Below, piece by piece: positions 1-8,368 of a stretch of DNA of 64,000 nucleotides. The DNA comes from Opitutales bacterium (lineage in GTDB: Bacteria; Verrucomicrobiota; Verrucomicrobiia; Opitutales; Oceanipulchritudinaceae). The notes below the pieces were generated by a model that was not told the origin of the DNA, made no database searches, and saw only the letters and a list, made by a program, of their open reading frames with translations. Location: NCBI GenBank assembly GCA_016932335.1, contig JAFGCZ010000012.1, forward strand, positions 62,001-126,000, read 5' to 3'. Every line of letters starts with the position of its first letter. Position 1 is the stretch's first letter. A program made the translations under genes and the position numbers.

Positions 1-2
1 GC

Positions 3-41
3 GTTTGCAGGATGTGCTCGTCGAGCAGGCATCCTGCAAAC
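3..41 (-). terminator. Long hairpin behind the polyamine operon
   Basis: GTTTGCAGGATG (3-14) pairs perfectly with CATCCTGCAAAC (30-41). An inner TGCTC/GAGCA stem closes on a GTC loop, leaving only a GG bulge. It lies 16 bp past the stop codon of the leftward iron alcohol dehydrogenase gene, where an operon terminator is expected. A T-run on the minus strand would fall outside the window, so termination is inferred from position and stem strength only. Confidence 0.5.
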
Positions 42-56
42 AGTGTTTGATGAAAA

Positions 57-1187
57 TTAACCTTCGTAAGCTTCGCGGTAAATGCGGCGCGCGTCGTCCA
101 GCGTGATTCCGTTGGGGTTGACGTTTAAAAGCCGGGTTACCGTCATGACGCTGACCGACATTGCTTCCAAATCGCTTTCAGGAATCCCCGCATCCTGCAA
201 ATTCATGGGCATCCCCACGTCTGCTTTCAGTTGCTGCACGGCGGGAATCAGGGCATTGCAGTCATGCTTGCCGCACATGGCTTCCGCAAGGTCTGCCATG
301 CGTTCCTCATGCCCTGCGATATTGTGCTGGAAAACCGGCGCAAACATCAGCGAATTGGCCATCCCGTGCGGTATGTGGTGCATCCCGCCCAGAGGGTAGG
401 CAAAGGCGTGTACGGCGGTAGTGCTGGAGTTGTTAAAGGAAAGTCCCGCAAAGAGGCTGGCCATCAGCATATTTTCTCTGGCTTTCAAATTGTCAGGTTC
501 ATTGTAGGCTGTTCGAAGGTTTTTCGAAATCAGCCGGACAGCCTTAAGTGCCATTACATCACTGTAGGCATTGCGGCGTTTTGAGACATATGCTTCAGTC
601 GCGTGGCACAGTGCATCGATGCCGGTTGCTGCGGTGACAGATTTCGGCATGGAAACGGTCATTTCGGGTATGAGAAATGCATAATCCGGTATGATCTCTC
701 TGGAGCACACTGCTTTTTTGATCTGCTCCTCGGTGTCGGTTAGAATCGAGTAAATGGTGACCTCACTGGCGGTGCCTGCGGTGGTAGGAATCAGTAGAAG
801 CGGAATTTCCCGCTTGGGGCATACATCGGTGCCGACGAGTGTTTCCGGCTTCACCTCATGCGTCAGCAAAATAGACACGATTTTGGACGCATCCAACGGA
901 CTGCCGCCTCCCACTCCAAGCACACAGTCGGCCTTAAACGCTCTGGCCTGTGCGCTCATCTCTTCAACCAGCAGGAGACTTGGGTCCGCACTGGTGTTGG
1001 AAAATATGTCAACACGGCGTCCATCCGCTTCGGCAATAGCTTTCAGTGCGGCAAAACCTTCGCTCTTGCTGACGTGAGGCCCCGTGACAATAAAGATGCG
1101 TTTTACGCCAAGCGTGCTCAGCACTTTGCCTAAGGCCGGTGCGGCATCTACTCCTGAGAAAATTTCGGGCATTCGGTAAAGATTCAT
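57..1187 (-). CDS. Iron-containing alcohol dehydrogenase (polyamine operon)
   Basis: Group III metal-dependent alcohol dehydrogenase, 376 residues, about the family length. The N-terminal half is a Rossmann-like NAD(P) domain with GGGSPLD at about 93-99. The helical C-terminal half carries the metal ligands D191 and H195 (in GIDALCHATEAY), H260 and H274 (in GMHHIPHGMANS). All four are present, so the enzyme should be active. It is the last gene of a leftward operon with polyamine genes and starts 24 bp after the aldehyde dehydrogenase gene stops. The likely job is reversible reduction of an aldehyde made by polyamine transamination, or of a hydroxyalkyl intermediate. The family is broad and the sequence does not fix the substrate. 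The family call is firm; the role comes from context. Confidence 0.9.
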   Translation of the reverse strand: MNLYRMPEIFSGVDAAPALGKVLSTLGVKRIFIVTGPHVSKSEGFAALKAIAEADGRRVDIFSNTSADPSLLLVEEMSAQARAFKADCVLGVGGGSPLDASKIVSILLTHEVKPETLVGTDVCPKREIPLLLIPTTAGTASEVTIYSILTDTEEQIKKAVCSREIIPDYAFLIPEMTVSMPKSVTAATGIDALCHATEAYVSKRRNAYSDVMALKAVRLISKNLRTAYNEPDNLKARENMLMASLFAGLSFNNSSTTAVHAFAYPLGGMHHIPHGMANSLMFAPVFQHNIAGHEERMADLAEAMCGKHDCNALIPAVQQLKADVGMPMNLQDAGIPESDLEAMSVSVMTVTRLLNVNPNGITLDDARRIYREAYEG

Positions 1188-1211
1188 GATCTGAAAGTGG
1201 TTAAGATTTGT

Positions 1212-2600
1212 TCAGATTCCCTGGCCGAACTGAACGGCCTGTTCGTCTGTGGTGTAGCGGATGAATCCGCGGCCGGCCGGTTTTCCGTTCCCGGAAAGAC
1301 CGCAGCCCCCAAAGGGGAGAATACTCGGCGAAAAAGTAGTTGGTATGTTTGCGTAAAGATTGCCTACGTCAAGATCAGAGCCGATAGTCTCAAAGCGTTC
1401 TCGGGATGATGTGTAGATACTGGCGGCCAGACCAAACGGTGCGGCGTTGTGCAATGTCAGCATTTCTGCGTCGCTTTCGGTCACGAAAATATCCAGCAAC
1501 GGAGCGAAAATCTCTTTGTCGATAATCGGGCACTTCAGGCCTTCCGCGGCAGTCCTCCAAATACGTGCAGCTGGCTTTACATAATAGCCGGGACGCCCTT
1601 CGTAGGTATTCATGGCAGCACCTTCAACGATCCACTCTCCTCCACTTGCCAGATGTTCTGCGTAGCGCTTGTGGGCGGCCTCATTGACCAACACTCCCAG
1701 TGTTGTTTCTGCTTTGCAGGGGTCTCCCGGCACATAATGCTTAAAGGCTTCTTTGATTCCTTTACAAAAGGCATTCACATGGGAACGGTGGATAATCGCC
1801 CGACTGGTGTCATTACAGCGTTGGCCTGCCGTTGCGCAAATGCCGTCTACGGCAGCTTTGGCCGCTGCTGCTGCATCACCGTCCTCCAGGAGGATCAACG
1901 CATTCTTCCCGCCCATTTCCAGTGCTACACTTTTACTGAAATCACCGGCAACAGCCTGCGCAATGGAGCGCCCAACGTCTACGGATCCGGTAAAACAAAT
2001 ATTGAGGATTCTCGGATCCGTGCACAGTGCGGTTCCTTCCACCGCCTGTCCCTGAACGAGTCCGAAAACGCCTTCGGGTAAATGTTTCTGAAAAATGGCC
2101 GCATATTTTGCCCCGACTACTGCCCCGATGGGAGACGGTTTAAAGATCACCGGATTGCCTGCCAGTAGATGCGGCACAATCGCTCCGTTTGCCAGATGCA
2201 AAGGGAAATTGAATGGGCCGATCACGACTGCCGGGCCTCTCGGGATCTGGCGGATTTCTGCTTCAAAGGGCCCGCCTTCAATCTTGCGGGGATAAAGGTA
2301 TTCTTCGGCATCCTTAAAGGTCAGGGCAAACTTTCCCACCACAGCACCCATTTCCCCGCGAGCTTCTGTCAATGGCTTTCCCACTTCCAGCGCAATCCCC
2401 ATTGCCAGCTCCTCGGCGGCTTCCTTCAATCCAGCTTCTACGGCCTGTAGCAGCTCCAGCCTGCGGCTTACCGGTGTATGAGCCCAGTTGCGGTAGGCTG
2501 CGGCGGCCGCGGCAATTACGGGTTCCACGGCGGTGTGCTCTACGCGGTCAAGCGTGATGCGTAAATCTCCGGGTGAGGCGAACTGAAAGGATGCTGGCAT
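1212..2600 (-). CDS. Aldehyde dehydrogenase, AstD-like
   Basis: NAD(P)-dependent aldehyde dehydrogenase superfamily, 462 residues. Visible are the substrate/cofactor motif GPFNFPLHLANG (129-139, N131 the conserved oxyanion Asn), the general base in LEMGGKN (E228) and the catalytic Cys in GQRCND (C262). The PFNFPLHLANG form and overall length most resemble succinylglutamate-semialdehyde dehydrogenase (AstD), but no other arginine succinyltransferase pathway gene is present. In this operon it more likely oxidises an aminoaldehyde or N-acylated aminoaldehyde (for example 4-aminobutanal or its acetyl form) released by the upstream transaminase. It lies 18 bp behind the deacetylase-family gene. 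Superfamily assignment is certain; the substrate is inferred. Confidence 0.9.
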   Translation of the reverse strand: MPASFQFASPGDLRITLDRVEHTAVEPVIAAAAAAYRNWAHTPVSRRLELLQAVEAGLKEAAEELAMGIALEVGKPLTEARGEMGAVVGKFALTFKDAEEYLYPRKIEGGPFEAEIRQIPRGPAVVIGPFNFPLHLANGAIVPHLLAGNPVIFKPSPIGAVVGAKYAAIFQKHLPEGVFGLVQGQAVEGTALCTDPRILNICFTGSVDVGRSIAQAVAGDFSKSVALEMGGKNALILLEDGDAAAAAKAAVDGICATAGQRCNDTSRAIIHRSHVNAFCKGIKEAFKHYVPGDPCKAETTLGVLVNEAAHKRYAEHLASGGEWIVEGAAMNTYEGRPGYYVKPAARIWRTAAEGLKCPIIDKEIFAPLLDIFVTESDAEMLTLHNAAPFGLAASIYTSSRERFETIGSDLDVGNLYANIPTTFSPSILPFGGCGLSGNGKPAGRGFIRYTTDEQAVQFGQGI

Positions 2601-2618
2601 GGGTTTGAATGGTTTGGG

Positions 2619-3545
2619 TTAATTGCAGAATACATCCACACAGGCGTGGAAGGTGTTTACATGAACTTTAACCACCTTGGAGGTGTCTTTGGTATACCCT
2701 CCGGCCAGAACCCAGGCCACCGGGATACCTTCCTTTTTGCAGAATTCAAAGACCATCCGGTCTCGTTCCTGCAGTGCGTCGTGATCCAGCAGCAGGGGTG
2801 AATACGGGTCTTCCCGGTAGGGGTCGGCTCCTGCCTGATAAATCAGAATATCCGGCTTTCCGCGGCTGAGAATCTTGGGTAAATTTGCCTGCAGAATGCT
2901 CAGCATCTGCTCTTTGGTGCACCCGTTGGGCAGTATGTCGCAAAAATGATTTTCCCCGTCTTCATGACGCTTTGTGTCCACATCCTTGTATGGCATGTTA
3001 AGCCAATAGTCGTTGCCGTAGATGGAAATGGCGGTCACGTGCTCTCTGCCTTCCGCGAGTGCTGCTGTTCCGTTGCCATAGTGCAGGTCCATATCCAATA
3101 CTGCTCCCAGCTTGATTTTACTGGAGGCCAAAAGGTCATCCAATGCAATAATCAACCCGTTAAAAGTGCAGAAGCCTTCTCCATGATCTCCGTGGGAATG
3201 GTGAAACCCGCTGGCTAAGCAGGCGGCCACTCCTGTTTCCAGCGCCTTGTGTGCGGTGGCCACTACGCCGCCGTTGGTCAGTTTGACTGCCGGAAACAGT
3301 TTTTCCGACCACGGAAATTTCTGTTCCTCGGCTTTATCCCGCGGCTCTCCGCTTTCTATGGCTTTAATGTACTCTGCGGTGTGCACACGCAGGAGTTGCT
3401 CCATAGTGACTGGTTCCGGTGTAAAGAATTCCGCCTGGGGATGATCTTTGATCTGTTCTGCCACCAGTGCGAATTTGCGCATCGGCATGGTGTGTGTGTC
3501 CCCGATCGGGGCAAAATAGCCGGGGTGATAAAATACTGGGATCAT
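2619..3545 (-). CDS. Histone deacetylase-family amidohydrolase, probable acetylpolyamine amidohydrolase
   Basis: Zinc amidohydrolase of the arginase/deacetylase superfamily, 308 residues. The ATG at 3545 is chosen because it overlaps the upstream GNAT stop codon as ATGA and gives the usual start MIPVFYHP; a longer upstream reading has no support. The His pair is in GFHHSHGDHG (H115, H116). Zinc ligands are D153 and H155 in DMDLHYGNGT and D241 in QAGADPY; the transition-state Tyr is in GGYTKD (Y284). Bacterial relatives in polyamine operons remove acetyl groups from N-acetylputrescine or N-acetylspermidine. Sitting among a polyamine-type transaminase, aldehyde dehydrogenase and acetyltransferase, it probably makes acetylpolyamines available for transamination. 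All catalytic residues are intact. Confidence 0.85.
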   Translation of the reverse strand: MIPVFYHPGYFAPIGDTHTMPMRKFALVAEQIKDHPQAEFFTPEPVTMEQLLRVHTAEYIKAIESGEPRDKAEEQKFPWSEKLFPAVKLTNGGVVATAHKALETGVAACLASGFHHSHGDHGEGFCTFNGLIIALDDLLASSKIKLGAVLDMDLHYGNGTAALAEGREHVTAISIYGNDYWLNMPYKDVDTKRHEDGENHFCDILPNGCTKEQMLSILQANLPKILSRGKPDILIYQAGADPYREDPYSPLLLDHDALQERDRMVFEFCKKEGIPVAWVLAGGYTKDTSKVVKVHVNTFHACVDVFCN

Positions 3546-4390
3546 GGTGCTTCTGTGGGTCTGTAAAGTGGATAAGTTAACGTGTTGCGGGAGCAAAAAT
3601 CGCTCAACCAGGTAAAGCATGGTTCCATATCTTTATCGCGAAAGCTCTCCGCATACATTGCGTAGATCAGTTCTACATTGGAAATAACTTCCCGGGCTGC
3701 TACGGTATTGTCAGACTCCCGTCCCACGCGCCTCAGGAGAAAATCAAAAGGTATTGGTTTGCTGCCCTCCGGATCGGCATCTATCGTTTGCGGATCGCGG
3801 AAGTCCGGCTGAATATAGTTCAAGGTACTGCCGATGGCTTTAAATCCGGCTTTCTCGTAGGATATGCGCCGTATTTTGTTTGCCGGAATACTCAAATCCA
3901 ATGGCTCCATTTCACAGAAAAGAGTTATCGGAGCCTCCGGTTTGCCTGCTCTTTGGGCGCACTCATGCGCAGTGATTACGGGCAGAGTCCTCAATATGGC
4001 CGACAATCCTTTGCGGCGCCATTTCGGCACAACCAAAACGTGTGATAAGTGTACCACCACATCAGAGAAATCATCGCGGAGAATCGCTGTATGGTCTCTC
4101 AGACCTACACATTCATTCCCGCTGTAAAGCAGCATCAACTGGTAGAGCATGTGGTGCCCGTTGACTGGTTTTTCCGGCTTCAGGTTTAGGCGCCCGGCGA
4201 TGACGTCACGGCTTTCCATTTCACCGGCAGAACCGAAATAGTTGTTAAGCAGGCGAAACCCGAGTTCAAATTCACTGCTTTCCGGATCGGTCACTGGTAC
4301 CAGTTTTAAATCCGTGGGCAGATCCGGATGCGGGCGGGTGTCCCCCGGTGCAAGGTCTTCTGTTCGGATGAATGTGGGCCAGTTAGTCAT
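3542..4390 (-). CDS. GNAT-type N-acetyltransferase, substrate unknown
   Basis: A 282-residue protein whose middle resembles a GNAT acyl-CoA-binding core: a beta strand VVHLSHVLVVP followed by KWRRKGLSAIL, a variant of the R/Q-x-x-G-x-G/A pyrophosphate loop. The N-terminal about 60 and C-terminal about 90 residues do not match a domain I recognise, so it is longer than simple GNATs (about 150). It is translationally coupled (ATGA) to the deacetylase-family gene downstream. An acetyltransferase coupled to an amidohydrolase suggests both act on one amine or amino-acid substrate, possibly a polyamine or its breakdown product. The substrate is a guess. Confidence 0.65.
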   Translation of the reverse strand: MTNWPTFIRTEDLAPGDTRPHPDLPTDLKLVPVTDPESSEFELGFRLLNNYFGSAGEMESRDVIAGRLNLKPEKPVNGHHMLYQLMLLYSGNECVGLRDHTAILRDDFSDVVVHLSHVLVVPKWRRKGLSAILRTLPVITAHECAQRAGKPEAPITLFCEMEPLDLSIPANKIRRISYEKAGFKAIGSTLNYIQPDFRDPQTIDADPEGSKPIPFDFLLRRVGRESDNTVAAREVISNVELIYAMYAESFRDKDMEPCFTWLSDFCSRNTLTYPLYRPTEAP

Positions 4391-4461
4391 TTTTTGGATA
4401 GAGAAGGGGAGGGGCGCAGGCAGGTGCTGCCTGCGCCCCCGGACTCCCTGATATCTGGAAA

Positions 4462-5565
4462 TTAAAGTGCCAGAGGTGTGTAAGGCAGGTCGAGCGCTTC
4501 GGCTACGGCCTTGAAGGTCAGTTTTCCATCCATTACATTGACTCCCGGAACCAGTGAGGGATCAGCCTCGAGTGCTCCCTTAACGCCAAACTTGGCCAGC
4601 TTGCGCAGGTAACCGAAGGTAACGTTGGTCAAGCCCTGGGTGGCCGTGCGGGCATAGGCTCCCGGCATGTTGGCCACACAGTAATGGGTTACGCCTTCTA
4701 CTTCGTAGGTCGGGTTTTCATGTGTGGTGGCATGGGATGTCTCAATGCAGCCTCCCTGGTCGATGGCAATGTCCACCAGAACGCTGCCCGGCTTCATTAT
4801 TTTAAGCATGTCACGAGTTACCAGTTTGGGAGCCTTTGCTCCGGGAACCAATACCGCCCCGATCAGCAGATCGGTTTCCGGCAGAAGTGTTTCAATGTTG
4901 GCCGGGTTGGAGAACAGTGTTTTCACATTCTTCGGCATGACCATGTCAAGGTAGCGCATGCGTTCAATATCCACTTCCAGGATGGTAACGTCTGCCCCCA
5001 TACCGGCAGCAAGATGTGCGGCGTTAACGCCTGCGGTGCCCCCGCCGATGACCATTACCTTGGCCGGCAACACACCGGGAATGCCGCCGAGCAGTTTGCC
5101 CATGCCGCTTCCGTTCTTGGAGAGGTTGACGGCACCCACCATGGATGCCATACGTCCGGCAATTTCACTCATCGGTTCGAGCAGCGGAAGCTTGCCGTTG
5201 CGCACGACTGTTTCGTAGGCGATGCCGGTGCATCCACTGGCCAACAGCGCATCTGTCAGCGGTTTGTCCGCTGCAAGGTGCAGGTAGGTGAAGAGAATCT
5301 GGCCTTTTTTCAGCAAAGGATATTCAGGCTCAATTGGTTCTTTGACCTTCACAACCAGGTCGGCTTTGGCAAAAACTTCAGCGTGGGTGTCAACCATGGT
5401 CGCTCCGGCGGCGATATACGCCTCGTCGGAATAACCGGAACCCTCACCGGCTGTTTTTTCGATGATCACCGTGTGACCGTCTGCTACGAGCTGCTGAGCT
5501 CCCGAGGGGATCAGAGCTACGCGATACTCCTGTGGTTTGATTTCTTTGGGTACGCCAATAATCAT
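4462..5565 (-). CDS. ald: Alanine dehydrogenase
   Basis: L-alanine dehydrogenase: L-alanine + NAD + water to pyruvate + ammonium + NADH, in the cytoplasm. At 367 residues it is the family length. R15 and K75 (VVKVKEP) bind pyruvate, H96 (FTYLHLAADK) is catalytic, and a GGGTAG nucleotide-binding motif follows near 173. It lies between the transaminase and GNAT genes. The logic is clear: a pyruvate-dependent polyamine transaminase makes alanine, and Ald regenerates pyruvate while freeing nitrogen as ammonium. That context supports a catabolic direction. Confidence 0.95.
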   Translation of the reverse strand: MIIGVPKEIKPQEYRVALIPSGAQQLVADGHTVIIEKTAGEGSGYSDEAYIAAGATMVDTHAEVFAKADLVVKVKEPIEPEYPLLKKGQILFTYLHLAADKPLTDALLASGCTGIAYETVVRNGKLPLLEPMSEIAGRMASMVGAVNLSKNGSGMGKLLGGIPGVLPAKVMVIGGGTAGVNAAHLAAGMGADVTILEVDIERMRYLDMVMPKNVKTLFSNPANIETLLPETDLLIGAVLVPGAKAPKLVTRDMLKIMKPGSVLVDIAIDQGGCIETSHATTHENPTYEVEGVTHYCVANMPGAYARTATQGLTNVTFGYLRKLAKFGVKGALEADPSLVPGVNVMDGKLTFKAVAEALDLPYTPLAL

Positions 5566-5634
5566 GATGTTAAACTCCTTATGGAAAAATATATGTGGGT
5601 TTTATAAAAAAAGTGATTCAGGTGAGTTGCCGGT

Positions 5635-6978
5635 TTAGATCAATTTATCGAGTCCGGCTTTAACGGCGGCAAACAGGGTGTCGATTTCTGCGTGGGTGAT
5701 GGTCAAAGGAGGTGAAATGGCAATGAGGTTGGCCAAACCGCGCACAATAACGCCTTCGTTGCGGATGAGTCCTGCGGCTTTCGGTCCAAGCCCAAAGTAG
5801 GGGTCGGTTACTTTCTTGCCGTGGTCCAGCAATTCCATTGCCCCCATCAGATTGCAGCAGCGGGTAGATCCGACTGCCGGGTGATCTTTGAAGGAGAGCA
5901 GCTTTTCCTGGAAGTAGGGGCCAACGTTTTCGCTGACATAGGAGATGATGTTTTCCTTTTCCATCAATTCCAGATTGGCCAGAGCTGCCGCACAGGGAAC
6001 GGGGTGGCCGCTGTAGGTATGCCCGTGGGCATAATAGCCGCCTTTAAAGAGTGTATCGGCAATCTCATCGCTGATGCGGGTTGCTCCCAGTGGAATGTAG
6101 CCGCTGGTGATACCCTTTGCCAGGCACTGAATGTCCGGATCAAGATCCCAGGCATCGGAGGCATACATTGCTCCGGTGCGTCCAAAACCGGTGATTACTT
6201 CGTCGGATACATATAATATGTCATATTTACGGATCAGTTCGCGCAGCTTCTTCAGGTAACCTTCCGGTGGTACTATCACTCCGCCCGCTCCCTGAACCGG
6301 TTCCACAAACATGGCGGCAATGGTTTCAGGCCCTTCCGCCAAAATCAGCTTTTCCGTTTCTTCCAGGCATTTCTGCCCGAAAGCCTCTGGCGAAAGCGTG
6401 GTATCGCTCACATAGTGGTAGGGGCCCGGTGCGTGAATAAAGCCTTCTGTGGGGAGTCCGAACGGCTTGGTGCAGCTGGTTAGTCCTGTCAGGCAGGTCG
6501 CTCCCAGTGTAACCCCGTGATAGGAATAGGTACGGCTCATCAGTTTTGTGCGGCCGGGCTTTCCTTTCAGATTCCAGTAGTTGCGGATGGTCTTGATGGC
6601 TGTTTCATTGGCTCCAGAACCGGAGTTTGAGAAAATGGTGTGCGTCAGACGGGGGAGTCCCAGCTGATGCAGCTTTTCCGCCAGCTTGATGGTGGGTTCT
6701 GTTGTGGAATTGAAAAATGAAGGATAGTAGCAAAGCTGTTCCAACTGTTTGGTTATTGCTTCGATGATCTCTTTGCGACCATAGCCCATATTCACGCACC
6801 ACAATCCAGCCAGACCGTCCAGTAGCTTGTTGCCTTTGTCATCGTATACGTATACGCCCTCTGCCGAGGTAATGATGTGGGCATTGCCGCTTTCGTGCAT
6901 GTCAGCATTATTGGTGAACGGGTGCAGGTGGTGTGCCTTGTCTGTTTCGCGCAGTGTGCTTGTTGCTGTGACACTCAT
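5635..6978 (-). CDS. Class III aminotransferase, putrescine/polyamine:pyruvate type
   Basis: PLP-dependent omega-aminotransferase, 447 residues. Near the N-terminus it has HHLHPFT and the long LLDGLAGLWCVNMGYGR block typical of SpuC-like putrescine-pyruvate and related omega transaminases. D259 in SDEVITGFGR contacts the pyridine nitrogen; the PLP lysine is K288 in LAKGITSGY. It is the first gene of the leftward operon, with about 200 bp of upstream DNA carrying a palindromic candidate operator. It should move the terminal amino group of putrescine, or a related diamine or polyamine, to pyruvate, giving an aminoaldehyde and alanine. A taurine or beta-alanine substrate is possible from family alone; polyamines are favoured by the transporter and deacetylase neighbours. 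Confidence 0.85.
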   Translation of the reverse strand: MSVTATSTLRETDKAHHLHPFTNNADMHESGNAHIITSAEGVYVYDDKGNKLLDGLAGLWCVNMGYGRKEIIEAITKQLEQLCYYPSFFNSTTEPTIKLAEKLHQLGLPRLTHTIFSNSGSGANETAIKTIRNYWNLKGKPGRTKLMSRTYSYHGVTLGATCLTGLTSCTKPFGLPTEGFIHAPGPYHYVSDTTLSPEAFGQKCLEETEKLILAEGPETIAAMFVEPVQGAGGVIVPPEGYLKKLRELIRKYDILYVSDEVITGFGRTGAMYASDAWDLDPDIQCLAKGITSGYIPLGATRISDEIADTLFKGGYYAHGHTYSGHPVPCAAALANLELMEKENIISYVSENVGPYFQEKLLSFKDHPAVGSTRCCNLMGAMELLDHGKKVTDPYFGLGPKAAGLIRNEGVIVRGLANLIAISPPLTITHAEIDTLFAAVKAGLDKLI

Positions 6979-7078
6979 ATGTTAATTCCTGTTGAAAAAG
7001 GTTTGTTCGTTTTCTGAACGGTTTTCTGCATGAGGAATGCCAGTGTGCCAATTCTGCTGAAAAGATTTATTGAATCGG

Positions 7079-7095
7079 TAGCGAATCGTTCGCTA
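7079..7095. promoter_or_regulatory. Palindromic candidate LacI-family operator, transaminase operon
   Basis: TAGCGAATCGTTCGCTA has 7-bp perfectly inverted arms around TCG. It sits about 100 bp before the aminotransferase start in the gap after the LacI-type gene. Read on the minus strand it contains GAACGATTC, which recurs next to the regulator's own start codon (8226-8234). Odd-centred palindromes with a central CG are usual for LacI-family operators. Binding is inferred. Confidence 0.5.
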
Positions 7096-7176
7096 GCATG
7101 TGGTTTTGTTTGATAATGAACAGTGCTGAAAATTTCGCTTGTTCATTTTTATGCACCTTAAATCCGCTGTGCTTTT

Positions 7177-8220
7177 TTAGCGGTCGCTTCTTTCCGGTTC
7201 GTATTCCTGGCGCCGCAGAGTAGTGCCTTCGTGCCATTCGCCCTTAATCTGCAGGTGCAAGGGGTGAGGCTGGCTGCCTTTGCTGTTCATCTGCAGGAGC
7301 GACGCCAGCCGGTCGATGGCTATTTTTGACTGTTCCATATGCAGCTGAGAGATTCCTGACCAGCGGGAATCTTCATTTAATACATACATTGCCAGGTAGC
7401 CCAGTTCGCCGGGTATGTTGTAGCCCAGTTCCTGCAGTTTGAGCCCCAGGGTGGGGGTTGGCGCTATAACCGCATCCGGCTTGTGCTCCTCCATCCATTC
7501 GCGAATGCTCTTCTCGCTCATATCCGGCTTTGCCGGAGTTAAAACAGGCTCGCTGTCGGGGTGCGTGTGGCTGTAACGTAGGCATTCAGCGCTGTAGCCG
7601 TAGGCAGTCCAGTAGTCATCAGCACTGTTCAGCCACACTTTAGGGCGTTTGTAACCGCGCGCAAATACCTGCTCCAGTGCGGTGCGCATGTTTGTATTAT
7701 AGAGGGCGTATACATGGTCGAACTGAGGCAGTGCATGAGGCTCGTCAACGATAACCGTGGCGTAGGCATTCCAGTCGATCCAGTGAATCCATTCCTGATC
7801 CTGCAGGGGTGTGGAGAGGATGATTCCCTGTGTGCCCCTTGCTTTGAGCACTTCGTCCAGGCGCGAGAAGGGGATTTTCTGATCATGCGCCCAGATTTCG
7901 CTCATGGAGAATCCCTGTTCTTTGGCGCGTGCTTGGGCACTTTCATAAAACTCCCGGGCCCACGGTGTTTCCCGCCAGTGATTTGGGTTTGTCGAAGAAT
8001 TAATCCAGGCAATCGGGCAGGTTTGGCTGTGTCGACGTTTGGTTTTCAGGTGGGCCATCAACTGTCCCAGGTGGGCATCCCTCTGGTATCCCATTTCCTT
8101 GGCCACTGCTTTGATGTGCTCTCTGGTCTCTTCAGGAATACGCGGGTTATCACGCAATGCATAGGAAATGGTGCTGGGTGAAAAACCGCACGCCTTGGCG
8201 ATTTCTTTGATAGTCGGCAT
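7177..8220 (-). CDS. LacI-family transcriptional regulator
   Basis: 347 residues. The first about 25 residues are a LacI-type helix-turn-helix (TIKEIAKACGFSPSTISYALR) with a hinge-like segment to about residue 60. The rest is a periplasmic-binding-protein-like effector domain. It lies between the leftward catabolic operon and the rightward potABCD genes, all of which it probably controls; the shared GAACGATTC sites support this. The effector is probably a polyamine or an early breakdown product, but nothing in the sequence identifies it. A LacI-type, rather than TetR- or GntR-type, regulator of a polyamine locus is less usual. Confidence 0.9.
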   Translation of the reverse strand: MPTIKEIAKACGFSPSTISYALRDNPRIPEETREHIKAVAKEMGYQRDAHLGQLMAHLKTKRRHSQTCPIAWINSSTNPNHWRETPWAREFYESAQARAKEQGFSMSEIWAHDQKIPFSRLDEVLKARGTQGIILSTPLQDQEWIHWIDWNAYATVIVDEPHALPQFDHVYALYNTNMRTALEQVFARGYKRPKVWLNSADDYWTAYGYSAECLRYSHTHPDSEPVLTPAKPDMSEKSIREWMEEHKPDAVIAPTPTLGLKLQELGYNIPGELGYLAMYVLNEDSRWSGISQLHMEQSKIAIDRLASLLQMNSKGSQPHPLHLQIKGEWHEGTTLRRQEYEPERSDR

Positions 8221-8225
8221 GTGTT

Positions 8226-8234
8226 GAACGATTC
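8226..8234. promoter_or_regulatory. Second GAACGATTC candidate operator, regulator/pot intergenic
   Basis: GAACGATTC lies 6 bp before the LacI-type start codon and about 135 bp before the potA start. It is identical to the core of the palindrome at 7079-7095. Its position fits autoregulation and perhaps control of potABCD. It lies inside a wider GTGTTGA (8221-8227) ... TCAACAC (8252-8258) inverted pair of unknown meaning. Confidence 0.4.
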
Positions 8235-8368
8235 ACAAAACCATGGAGTTATCAACACTAAAGTTTCACTGAATAAAATAATAAAAAAGCGACCAGTCCT
8301 TGCCCGTTGATGCTTCTTGGCACAGGAAATGCAAGGTTCACCTCAGGAATTTTCAACTTTATTTTCAT

